From Tannerellaceae bacterium (GTDB lineage: Bacteria > Bacteroidota > Bacteroidia > Bacteroidales > Tannerellaceae), in NCBI GenBank assembly GCA_031273385.1, contig JAISRY010000016.1, positions 1 through 5,646 on the forward strand: a DNA stretch of 5,646 nucleotides, written 5' to 3'. Below, piece after piece: positions 1 through 5,546 of this stretch (positions are counted from its first letter, which is position 1; each line of letters starts with the position of its first letter). A program made the translations under genes and the position numbers. The notes under the pieces were generated by a model that searched no databases, was not told where the DNA came from, and was given only the letters and a program-made list of their open reading frames with translations.

Positions 1-1
1 A

Positions 2-43
2 AGCGAAACCACCATCCGCCACCTGAAAGCGGTTAAAAAGTGA
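2..43 (+). CDS. Possible 3' end of an upstream gene (partial)
   Basis: Reading from base 2 gives the 13 residues SETTIRHLKAVKK followed by TGA at 41-43. The composition is that of a plausible charged, helical C-terminus, and the repeat element begins right at the stop codon, as intergenic repeats often do. The other two forward frames also stop early (TAA at 34-36, TGA at 24-26), so the frame choice rests only on composition. Nothing this short can be assigned to a family. It is recorded because an upstream rightward gene probably ends here. Confidence 0.35.
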   Translation, partial: SETTIRHLKAVKK

Positions 44-136
44 ATAGTGAATAACGAATAGTGAATAATGAATGGTAGGGGCAGACCTGTGTGTCTGCCC
101 TTATTCGTTATTGGGTATGTGCGTGTCTGCCCCTAC
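41..136. repeat. Compact intergenic element with tandem and nested inverted repeats
   Basis: It starts with degenerate heptamer-like tandem copies (TGAATAG, TGAATAA, CGAATAG, TGAATAA, TGAAT) at 41-73. An 11-bp inverted pair, AATAACGAATA at 50-60 and its complement at 102-112, encloses a GC-rich hairpin: GGGCAGAC at 79-86 against GTCTGCCC at 93-100 with a 6-base loop. The same left arm, extended to GTAGGGGCAGAC (75-86), also matches GTCTGCCCCTAC at 125-136 perfectly over 12 bp, so two mutually exclusive foldings exist. I recall related GTAGGGGC...GCCC palindromes as dispersed intergenic elements in many bacteria, but that is general memory and was not searched. It could be a REP/MITE-like element or act as a terminator for the upstream gene. 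Confidence 0.7.
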
Positions 137-241
137 GATTATAAACCTCATTTTCACCTAATTCAAACAACAAAACAACCTCAGTAGCAGCCCGTTGAAT
201 CCCACATCCCTGACCTCATTACCGCGCAAAGGACGGTGGTT

Positions 242-1714
242 TTATTTCGTTCCGAATCGGGAGGTGTCTATTTTTTTGTCGGAGGGGGTGGCATCTCCGA
301 GGCGGAGGGTGAGGGAGACGGTGATAGACCTTGAATCCGGGATCATGTTCATGCGCAGGTTTTGAGAGCTGTGTTTCATGGTCATATCGGGCATCCAGGT
401 ATTGAAGAGGTCGGAGCCTTTCAGCCGGAGTTCTGCCATGTCGCGCCAAAATGTCCATTTGATGCCGGCGTCTACGTTCCAGATAGGGGATAGTTCGGCT
501 GGGCCTTGGATGTTTTTGGTGATGTATGCTCCGGTGATTTCCAGTTTTATAGCGGGTTTGGATGATATATTGATCGTATTGTCCAGGCGTGAGTAGAAGA
601 CTAAACGGTCTTTTTTGAATGACAGGTCGTGGAAATGGGCGCTTTTGACTTTGTCATAGAAACCGTTGAGCGTCAGGCGGGATTCCAGGGGGCGGGCAAT
701 GTTAAAGGGGATGATCAGGTTTAGGCCTGCCATCTGTTTATAATCAAAGTTCAGGGACTGGTAGATCAGCGCCAGCCTATCCGGCGCCTGGTAGGGTAAC
801 TGGGCGGAATAATCTTTCATGTACTGATAGAAAGCTGTCAGGATATATTTACTCTTCAGGATATAGCTTAGTTGTCCGGAATACTCCCTGTAAGGCTTCA
901 GCAGCGGGTTTCCATGGAGTTCGGCATATCCGTTGAGGTAACTGATGCCGCCATGCAGTTCCCAATAGGTAGGGTAGGCCTTGTCTGAAGAGAATGACAG
1001 TTGCATGATATGGGACGGGGAGATGGAGTAGGTTGCTTCCAGCGCAGGGAAGATCGTCCATTCGCCGACGTCGGCAAGCCTGTAATATTCCCCCGTCAAT
1101 GAGGCGGATAGCGACAACTTTTCTCCCATGCTCTTTTGAAAACCGGCATAAACATTGGCCGTATATTCTTTCAGTTTACTGTCCATATTGTTTTGCCCTG
1201 TCCCCCCGTCATACTTCTGTGCGCTATGGTCTGCGGCGTACAGGTATTGCGCCCCGTATGTCAGTGTCCAGCTTTCAATCGGATGGCTGTTGTCGGCAAA
1301 TAGCCTGTACTGGTTGATCTCTTGCCGGGATTTGGCGATAAAATCAGACTCTTTCCGCTCTTTTTTTTCTGTGAAATGTTGGGAGGTGCGGTCTCTGTAG
1401 CCGGTGTATTCCATGCCGGCTTTCAGGCCGGAGGGGGAGGAATAGTCCAGCAGTAGATGGTGCATTTGTATGGGTTTATCTTCTTGTTTATGGTTGGCCG
1501 ATTGGGAAAAAACGCCGTCCGAGTTTTCGTTATTGTTCATTCCGGCAATGATTTGCGAGGTATAGGCGAGGCCGACCCTGTCTTTGTCCGATAGCTTGTA
1601 GTCCATCGCCAGGCGGAGGTTGTGTTCGTTCGCCTGGCGGTTTCCCCTGTTAAACTGCCCGATCTCGTGAACGGTTCCGTTGTAGAGGTGAGAGGAGTAG
1701 ATGTCGACGTCGTC
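242..1714 (-). CDS. C-terminal beta-barrel portion of the broken receptor
   Basis: This frame is open for 490 codons from the frameshift to TAA at 242-244. It shows alternating polar and hydrophobic beta-strands rich in Tyr, Ser and Gly (for example LTYGAQYLYAADHSAQK, GYAELHGNPLLKPYREYSGQLSY), as in transmembrane strands of large outer-membrane barrels. The stretch FWRDMAELRLKGSDLFNTW near the C-terminus and the last strand SITVSLTLRLG are characteristic of the OMP_b-brl_3 group. The first ATG in this frame is at 1604-1606, inside the barrel, with no signal peptide. Independent expression from there would give a cytoplasmic barrel fragment that should not fold or be inserted, so I treat this as the second half of one damaged gene. 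Confidence 0.8.
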   Translation of the reverse strand, partial: DDVDIYSSHLYNGTVHEIGQFNRGNRQANEHNLRLAMDYKLSDKDRVGLAYTSQIIAGMNNNENSDGVFSQSANHKQEDKPIQMHHLLLDYSSPSGLKAGMEYTGYRDRTSQHFTEKKERKESDFIAKSRQEINQYRLFADNSHPIESWTLTYGAQYLYAADHSAQKYDGGTGQNNMDSKLKEYTANVYAGFQKSMGEKLSLSASLTGEYYRLADVGEWTIFPALEATYSISPSHIMQLSFSSDKAYPTYWELHGGISYLNGYAELHGNPLLKPYREYSGQLSYILKSKYILTAFYQYMKDYSAQLPYQAPDRLALIYQSLNFDYKQMAGLNLIIPFNIARPLESRLTLNGFYDKVKSAHFHDLSFKKDRLVFYSRLDNTINISSKPAIKLEITGAYITKNIQGPAELSPIWNVDAGIKWTFWRDMAELRLKGSDLFNTWMPDMTMKHSSQNLRMNMIPDSRSITVSLTLRLGDATPSDKKIDTSRFGTK

Positions 1715-2424
1715 TTTTGTGTGTACGCCGTATTGACCTGTCCCGACACGCCGTCGGTTGAACCGCCTCCTTTCAGGATAATGTTAATGGCTGCCCCGCG
1801 TATGTGGTATTGCGGAGGGGTACTGTACATGATTTCAGCCGATTGAACCTGGTCGTAGGGGAGCATTTTCAGGGCGGCTATCAGATTGGCTACCGGCATT
1901 GAGGTCATTTTCCCGTTCACTAAAAGAGTGACCCCGGTCGAGCCGGCCAGTATCAGACTGCCGTTTTGTTCCCTGACGCCGGGCAATTGCAGCAGGGATT
2001 CGTAGGTATTGCCGACGACTTTCCCCTGTAATAAACGGGGCATATCGTACGTAATCCTGCCGTCAACGAGCTTGACGACAGGGCGTTCTCCTTTCACCAC
2101 GATATCTTCGAGTTGGTTGTCTTTCTCCGTCAGCTGAATCATGATCTCCTGCCGGCCGGTATAGCTGTTTTCATACGTTTCGTAAGCCAGGTGCTGGACG
2201 ATCAGCCGGTATGACGTTACATCGGAAGCCATATTGAAAGCGCCCAACGAGTCGGTGGTGGTGGCGTTAACATAAATGGAGTCCGGCGTCTGCATCACAA
2301 TTGTTGCGCTTTCAATGGGTAACCGTTCCCCGTTGACGACGATTCCATTGATCGTTTGCGCATTGACGCCTGGCGCCAATAGGAGTGGTAATAAACAAAA
2401 TCTCATTCTTTTCATATCTGTCAT
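1537..2424 (-). CDS. N-terminal fragment of the broken receptor: signal peptide, CarboxypepD_reg-like domain and plug
   Basis: As written this frame encodes 295 residues. Residues 4-23 are a Sec signal peptide (basic MKRMR, hydrophobic CLLPLLLAPG, likely cleavage after VNA before QT). Residues 25-100 (from TINGIVVNGERLPIESATIV) match the pattern of the carboxypeptidase-D regulatory-like beta-sandwich common on Bacteroidota surface receptors. Residues 108-219 (IVVKGERPVVKLVDGRITYDM through LLVNGKM to RGAAINIILKGG) are the plug-like region; the closing INIILKGG strand is typical. Genuine protein ends near K237. The following roughly 58 residues are rich in Thr, Ser and Arg, unlike a barrel, and come from reading the barrel region out of frame. 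If translated, the product would be exported to the periplasm but could not form a barrel. Confidence 0.8.
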   Translation of the reverse strand: MTDMKRMRFCLLPLLLAPGVNAQTINGIVVNGERLPIESATIVMQTPDSIYVNATTTDSLGAFNMASDVTSYRLIVQHLAYETYENSYTGRQEIMIQLTEKDNQLEDIVVKGERPVVKLVDGRITYDMPRLLQGKVVGNTYESLLQLPGVREQNGSLILAGSTGVTLLVNGKMTSMPVANLIAALKMLPYDQVQSAEIMYSTPPQYHIRGAAINIILKGGGSTDGVSGQVNTAYTQKTTSTSTPLTSTTEPFTRSGSLTGETARRTNTTSAWRWTTSYRTKTGSASPIPRKSLPE

Positions 2425-2471
2425 TTTTTGACAAAGGTGCGTGTAATTTCCATGCCATATCATTATCAGAT

Positions 2472-2501
2472 GCTTATATAATCTTATTTTGTCTTATCAT
2501 A
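2472..2501. promoter_or_regulatory. Three 10-bp direct repeats (CTTAT core), candidate response-regulator operator
   Basis: Three consecutive 10-mers, GCTTATATAA (2472-2481), TCTTATTTTG (2482-2491) and TCTTATCATA (2492-2501), share an exact CTTAT core at 2473, 2483 and 2493. Direct repeats spaced one helical turn apart are the known binding layout of OmpR/PhoB-family winged-helix regulators, and such a regulator is encoded in the adjacent operon. The array lies between the divergent receptor and kinase starts, about 26-55 bp upstream of the -7 element, a position suited to activation. Binding by this regulator is inferred. Confidence 0.5.
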
Positions 2502-2526
2502 CGGGACGATATAGGATTAGAAGTTG

Positions 2527-2534
2527 TATATTTG
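2527..2534 (+). promoter_or_regulatory. Bacteroidota -7 promoter element for the kinase operon
   Basis: TATATTTG matches the Bacteroides primary sigma -7 consensus TAnnTTTG exactly and lies 37 bp upstream of the kinase ATG. Transcription would start near 2540, giving a leader of about 30 bases. No TTTG -33 element is visible at the usual distance, which would fit a promoter that depends on an activator bound at 2472-2501. Confidence 0.5.
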
Positions 2535-2571
2535 CTTTTGTAAAGAGGTCATAGAGGAAATTATAGGAAAT

Positions 2572-3999
2572 ATGTGGAGATTTAAACATGTCATCGTTGT
2601 CATTATCGTGAGCATATCTGTCCTTTTTGTGTTCAATATAGTCTGTTTAAAGGGCTTGTTTCATTCTATAGAGGCGGATACGGAGCGGGTCATCTCTTCC
2701 TGTATAGAGGAGGCGGATAATAGGGAGATGCAAATCCGTATGGATACGCTTTCCCGGTATTCGGATGATATCCATCTCATTATGATTGATAAATCTTTCA
2801 GGCCTGATTCCACATCGGAAACCGGTACGCTTCAAACGACGATCCGTTCGATAAGAAACGATAACGATACGGCAACCAGGGTTCGTTCGGAGGCGTTAGC
2901 CCCCAACCGCGCTGCGTTCAGCCAACTCTTAAGTGAGATCAGGGCGACCATACACCAGAATATGGATGATCTGCTGCCTGTCGATTTGCAGAGGCTGGAC
3001 AGCCTGCTCGCCATGGAGTTAGAAAATAGAGGTATCCATTCGGAGGTGTATTATACGGAAATAATAGATAAAGGGACGGGAGCCGTTTTGCGGACGTCAC
3101 GTGGCGGGGCTTCCGGCGGATCGACGGACGATGATGCAATCCTATATACCTTTGATCAGGAGAACGGCTATGCCTACAGGGTACATATCGCTTCGCTGAC
3201 ACGTATCGTTTTTCAGCAGATGTCGGGTATCCTGGTTACTACCTTTCTCATCATCGTTCTGTTGGGGATTGCGTTCTGGTATCTTATCCGGACGGTTATG
3301 CAGCAGAAAACGCTGGAGGAGATGAAAGACGACTTTACGAATAATATGACGCATGAGCTGAAAACGCCGATAGCGGTAGCCTACGCCGCCGTCGATACGT
3401 TGTTGAATTTCAGTCAGGGGGACGACCGGGAAAAACGGAAGAAATACCTTCAGATGTGTATGGATCAGCTCACCCATTTGGCCGGCCTGGTCGAACAGAT
3501 CCTGTCTGTGAGCCGGGAAAGGGGCAAATCCATTACGCTTCAGGCAAGCCATGTCGAAGTGAAGGCCATGATTGATCAGCTGATCGAGCTACACCAGGTC
3601 AAGGCCAAAAAGGAGGTGGAGTTCCGGGCGTGCATCAGGCCGGAAGAGTTGACGGTGTATGCCGACCCCGTTCACCTGAACAATATCATCAGCAATCTGA
3701 TAGACAATGCCATCAAGTATTCCGGAGAGAAAGCGGCCGTCGAAATAACGGCCTGCCGGGAAGAGGCGTTTCATGTGCTGACGGTAAAAGATCATGGGAT
3801 AGGGATTGCCCCCGATCATATCGAACATATCTTTGACAGGTTCTACCGCGTCCCCAGCGGATACCTGCACAACGTAAAGGGGTATGGCCTGGGGCTGTTC
3901 TATGTCAGGCAGATGGTGGAAAAGCATAACGGAAGTATATCCGTCAAAAGCGGGGTGAATAAGGGGTCTGTATTTACGATAAAACTACCAATACAATGA
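2572..3999 (+). CDS. Membrane-bound sensor histidine kinase (class I, HisKA-HATPase_c)
   Basis: This 475-residue inner-membrane kinase should autophosphorylate on His and pass phosphate to the regulator encoded next. An N-terminal membrane helix (about 6-27, VIVVIIVSISVLFVF) and a second (about 218-240, SGILVTTFLIIVLLGIAFWYL) flank a periplasmic sensor region of about 190 residues that I do not recognise. The H-box FTNNMTHELKTPI places the phosphoacceptor at His261. The HATPase domain shows the N-box NIISNLIDNAIKYS (Asn379), G1 DHGIGI (Asp407), F-box FDRFYRV and G2 GYGLGLF (437-443), so the kinase looks active. I chose ATG at 2572, preceded by AGGAAAT, because the upstream TTG at 2524 overlaps the -7 promoter element. 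The stop overlaps the next start by ATGA. It resembles the many orphan Bacteroides kinases of the RprX type, but I cannot assign that name. Confidence 0.95.
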   Translation: MWRFKHVIVVIIVSISVLFVFNIVCLKGLFHSIEADTERVISSCIEEADNREMQIRMDTLSRYSDDIHLIMIDKSFRPDSTSETGTLQTTIRSIRNDNDTATRVRSEALAPNRAAFSQLLSEIRATIHQNMDDLLPVDLQRLDSLLAMELENRGIHSEVYYTEIIDKGTGAVLRTSRGGASGGSTDDDAILYTFDQENGYAYRVHIASLTRIVFQQMSGILVTTFLIIVLLGIAFWYLIRTVMQQKTLEEMKDDFTNNMTHELKTPIAVAYAAVDTLLNFSQGDDREKRKKYLQMCMDQLTHLAGLVEQILSVSRERGKSITLQASHVEVKAMIDQLIELHQVKAKKEVEFRACIRPEELTVYADPVHLNNIISNLIDNAIKYSGEKAAVEITACREEAFHVLTVKDHGIGIAPDHIEHIFDRFYRVPSGYLHNVKGYGLGLFYVRQMVEKHNGSISVKSGVNKGSVFTIKLPIQ

Positions 4000-4715
4000 A
4001 TGAGAAAAAGAAACCGAAAGTGCTTCTGGTTGAGGATGAGATAACACTCTCCATGATTATTAAGGAGACAATGGAGAATGAGGGGTTTGATGTGACGAAT
4101 GTGCCGGATGGCGTCAAGGGGCTGCGCAGCTTTCACGACTGGAAGCCCGATGTGATCATCGCCGATATCATGATGCCGGAAATGGATGGGTTTGAAATGG
4201 TGAAAAGAATAAGGAAGATCGACGAGGTAACGCCTGTCCTGTTCCTGACGGCGCGGTCGACGCTGGACGACCTGGTGGCCGGCTTTCATATCGGCGCAAA
4301 CGATTACCTGAAGAAGCCGTTCAAGATGCGGGAATTGATTGTCAGGGTCAAGTCGTTACTCTACCGGGCTATGCCAAGGGAGACCGACAAAGAGGAGTAT
4401 GACATTGGGAAATACCACTTCAATACCACCACGCAAACCCTGTCGTACAAAGGGGTGGACCAGGAGCTGTCGTACCTCGAAAACGAAGTGCTCAAATACC
4501 TGTGCGGTAACCTCAATAAGGTGGTTGAAGTCCGGGATCTCCTCCGTGACCTATGGCATGACGACAGCAATTATAACCGGAATAGCCTGCATGGATTTAT
4601 CTACAAGTTAAGGAAACGCCTGGCGGCGGATAAGCAGGTTAAAATCGTCAATATAAGGGGAATCGGATATAAATTGATTGTTATACAATGGCACAAAAAA
4701 ACAATAAAACAATGA
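3996..4715 (+). CDS. OmpR/PhoB-family DNA-binding response regulator
   Basis: This 239-residue protein is the usual length for the family. The receiver domain (about 8-122) begins VLLVEDE, with acidic-pocket residues Glu13 and Asp14, phosphoacceptor Asp57 in IIADIMMPEMDGF, switch Thr85 in LFLTARS and conserved Lys107 in KKPF. The C-terminal winged helix (about 135-230) shows the typical L-T/S-x-x-E start (ELSYLENEVLKYL), a recognition-helix region (NSLHGFIYKLRKRL) and the closing wing IRGIGYKLI. It should bind direct-repeat DNA as a dimer and act as a transcription factor. It starts inside the kinase stop (ATGA, 3996-3999) and ends inside the next start (ATGA, 4712-4715), so expression of the pair is probably coupled. 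A likely target is the CTTAT repeat array upstream of the kinase. It is related in type to RprY of Bacteroides; orthology is not claimed. Confidence 0.95.
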   Translation: MNEKKKPKVLLVEDEITLSMIIKETMENEGFDVTNVPDGVKGLRSFHDWKPDVIIADIMMPEMDGFEMVKRIRKIDEVTPVLFLTARSTLDDLVAGFHIGANDYLKKPFKMRELIVRVKSLLYRAMPRETDKEEYDIGKYHFNTTTQTLSYKGVDQELSYLENEVLKYLCGNLNKVVEVRDLLRDLWHDDSNYNRNSLHGFIYKLRKRLAADKQVKIVNIRGIGYKLIVIQWHKKTIKQ

Positions 4716-5194
4716 AAAGAGTCATTTTATTTATCTTTGCCATGGCCGGTTTTACCATCGGTGCGGTGGCGCAAACAAATTTGAAAGGGAACGGCGATAT
4801 GCAGGAAGTTCACGATTTTTTGAAGAAGTGCGGCCACTATTTTATAGCGACCACAGAGGGAGACCAGCCGAGGGTTCGTCCTTTCGGAACGGTTCATATT
4901 TTTGAGGGAAAGCTTTATATTCAGACAGGAAAGGCCAAAAAGGTGGCCAAACAGATCAAGGCGAATCCCAAAATCGAGATTTGCGCGTTCAACGGCGCCG
5001 ACCAATGGATACGCATTCAGGCAGTTGCCGTCGAAGACGACCGCCGCGAAGCCAAAGAAAGTATGCTGGAGGCCTATCCCAGCCTGAAAGGAATGTATTC
5101 GGCGGATGATGACAACACCCTGGTCTTGTACCTCAAAGATGTCGTCGCCTACCTCTCCTCCTTTTCGGCAGAGCCGAGGGTGATTAAGTTCTGA
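4712..5194 (+). CDS. PNPOx-like FMN-binding split-barrel protein with an N-terminal signal peptide
   Basis: This 160-residue protein has a split-barrel core of about 130 residues like small pyridoxamine-5'-phosphate-oxidase-related proteins. Characteristic stretches are HDFLKKCGHYFIATTEGD (34-51), QPRVRPFGTV (52-61), GKLYIQTGKAKKVAKQI (66-82), NPKIEICAF (85-93) and the end SSFSAEPRVIKF. Such proteins commonly bind FMN or F420 and reduce small molecules; the substrate is unknown. Residues 1-20 (MKRVILFIFAMAGFTIGAVA) read as a Sec signal peptide with cleavage before Gln21, unusual for a family that is normally cytoplasmic. I chose ATG at 4712 because it overlaps the regulator stop by ATGA and gives a clean signal peptide; ATG at 4688 would add MAQKNNKT. 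An internal ATG at 4799 (MQEVHDF) would give a cytoplasmic form. True PLP synthesis (PdxH) is unlikely because the protein is too short. Confidence 0.85.
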   Translation: MKRVILFIFAMAGFTIGAVAQTNLKGNGDMQEVHDFLKKCGHYFIATTEGDQPRVRPFGTVHIFEGKLYIQTGKAKKVAKQIKANPKIEICAFNGADQWIRIQAVAVEDDRREAKESMLEAYPSLKGMYSADDDNTLVLYLKDVVAYLSSFSAEPRVIKF

Positions 5195-5196
5195 GT

Positions 5197-5229
5197 ACCG
5201 GTAAGGCGCTACAATGTAGATCCGGTTTT
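5197..5229 (+). terminator. Weak candidate terminator after the kinase operon
   Basis: Three bases after the last stop codon, ACCGG (5197-5201) can pair with CCGGT (5222-5226), enclosing an inner CTACA/TGTAG pair at 5209-5213 and 5215-5219, followed by TTTTA. The stem is interrupted and the T-run short. The same bases form a shortened first copy of the palindromic array that follows, so the terminator role is uncertain. Confidence 0.25.
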
Positions 5230-5330
5230 ACACAATAGTGTAGCCGGAGCTACACAATTGTCTATGTCCGGCTACACAATTGTGTACGCCTGACTACACA
5301 ACTGTCTACGCCCGGCTACACTATTGTGTA
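5229..5330. repeat. Five palindromic 14-mers at exact 22-bp spacing (TACACAATTGTGTA family)
   Basis: Palindromic cores begin at 5229, 5251, 5273, 5295 and 5317, each exactly 22 bp apart: TACACAATAGTGTA, TACACAATTGTCTA, TACACAATTGTGTA, TACACAACTGTCTA and TACACTATTGTGTA. The third is a perfect palindrome. The 8-bp linkers are GC-rich and mostly contain CCGG or a variant. A shortened copy (TACAATGTA) lies at 5210-5218. Copies 1, 3 and 5 end in GTGTA, while 2 and 4 end in GTCTA. An 8-base T-run at 5331-5338 follows the last copy, which could therefore act as a weak terminator. Linkers are nearly constant, so this is not a CRISPR. Confidence 0.85.
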
Positions 5331-5365
5331 TTTTTTTTCAAAGAGTTTGCACATGCGATTTTGGA

Positions 5366-5423
5366 AAAGTACGCATACTCTTCCGGGAAAGTATGCATAC
5401 TCTTCCGGGAAAGTATGCATCCT
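5366..5423. repeat. Second 22-bp tandem repeat with AGTATGCATACT palindromes
   Basis: Two complete 22-bp units (5366-5387 and 5388-5409) differ at one base (GTACGC versus GTATGC), and a third, partial copy follows from 5410. Each carries a 12-bp palindrome, perfect in the second unit (AGTATGCATACT, 5390-5401) and with one mismatch in each of the first (5368-5379) and third (5412-5423). The units are joined by CTTCCGGGAA, itself nearly palindromic. The sequence is unrelated to the preceding array, but the period is the same. The palindrome centres of the two arrays are 50 bp apart where they meet, so they are not in phase. Confidence 0.85.
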
Positions 5424-5428
5424 TTTTT

Positions 5429-5443
5429 ATGCCCGAAAGGCAT
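5429..5443. other. Small hairpin in the repeat-rich intergenic region
   Basis: ATGCC (5429-5433) pairs with GGCAT (5439-5443) across a CGAAA loop, next to a T6 run on its left and GATTTTC on its right. On the plus strand it could be a weak terminator, but the stem is only 5 bp. The stretch 5444-5546 to its right shows no clear gene; the only motif I see there is a minus-strand TAnnTTTG match at 5534-5541 (TACTTTTG) with no convincing gene downstream of it. Confidence 0.25.
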
Positions 5444-5546
5444 GATTTTCATAACTGTTTTTACGAGTACCCAATAAACTGCATTTATCAAAAAGGGAAA
5501 TGACGGCGATTGCTTGATTTTCATGCGATTATACAAAAGTAGTATC

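Larger units (their letters stand above)
242..2424 (-). pseudogene. Outer-membrane beta-barrel receptor gene (CarboxypepD_reg-like, plug, OMP_b-brl_3-type barrel), frameshifted
   Basis: Two overlapping minus-strand frames join into one protein of about 727 residues, normal for Bacteroidota outer-membrane barrel proteins of the TonB-dependent-receptor-like OMP_b-brl_3 group. Adding one base at 1714-1718 makes the product continuous: ...SGQVNTAYTQK, then DDVDIYSSHLYNGTVHEIGQ..., with no stop. The order is signal peptide (residues 1-23), a small beta-sandwich (about 25-100), a plug-like domain (about 108-219) and a barrel to the end. Such proteins sit in the outer membrane; the ligand cannot be told from sequence. 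I chose the ATG at 2424 (MTDMKRMRF); ATG at 2415 (MKRMRF) is about equally good, and ATG at 2463 would place 13 polar residues before the signal peptide. A weak -7-like element lies at 2432-2439 (one mismatch to TAnnTTTG on the minus strand). The gene is divergent from the two-component operon. It is a pseudogene only if the missing base is real. Confidence 0.85.

Noticed and set aside
137..241. Terminator for the receptor gene downstream of its stop codon
   Set aside because: On the minus strand I found no stem followed by a T-run in 137-241. Any termination there would have to use the inverted repeats at 75-136.
1033..1400. Plus-strand ORFs opposite the receptor gene (for example 1033-1317 and 1155-1400)
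   Set aside because: They lie wholly antisense to the coherent barrel frame, have biased composition and no recognisable domain, and are shadows of the real gene.
1712..1720. Programmed -1 ribosomal frameshifting joining the two receptor halves
   Set aside because: The required slip at CAA AAG lacks an X XXY YYZ heptamer and re-pairs badly in the P site. I see no reason to prefer it over a one-base deletion or sequencing error.
2425..2463. ATG at 2463 as the start of the receptor gene
   Set aside because: It would add MIWHGNYTHLCQK before the signal peptide, moving the basic N-region and hydrophobic core inward. The ATGs at 2424 and 2415 give a normal signal peptide.
3142..4289. Minus-strand ORFs opposite the kinase and regulator (3142-3552, 3589-3927, 3900-4289)
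   Set aside because: They are antisense to well-defined HisKA, HATPase and receiver motifs and show no family signature.
4688..4711. Upstream ATG at 4688 as the start of the split-barrel protein
   Set aside because: It would overlap the regulator by 28 bases and put MAQKNNKT before a signal peptide that begins properly at MKRVIL. ATG at 4712 repeats the ATGA coupling seen at the previous junction.
5208..5423. CRISPR array
   Set aside because: The repeats are short and palindromic, and the intervals are 8-10 bp of nearly constant sequence, not unique spacers of about 30 bp. There are no cas genes in the window.
5280..5536. Two small overlapping ORFs, plus strand 5280-5477 (65 aa) and minus strand 5321-5536 (71 aa)
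   Set aside because: Both are built largely from the 22-bp repeats, whose period is not a multiple of three, and their composition (Phe, Tyr, Cys and His runs) reflects repeat DNA. Neither has a credible start context or domain. The minus-strand one begins with TTG inside a TAnnTTTG match (5534-5541).
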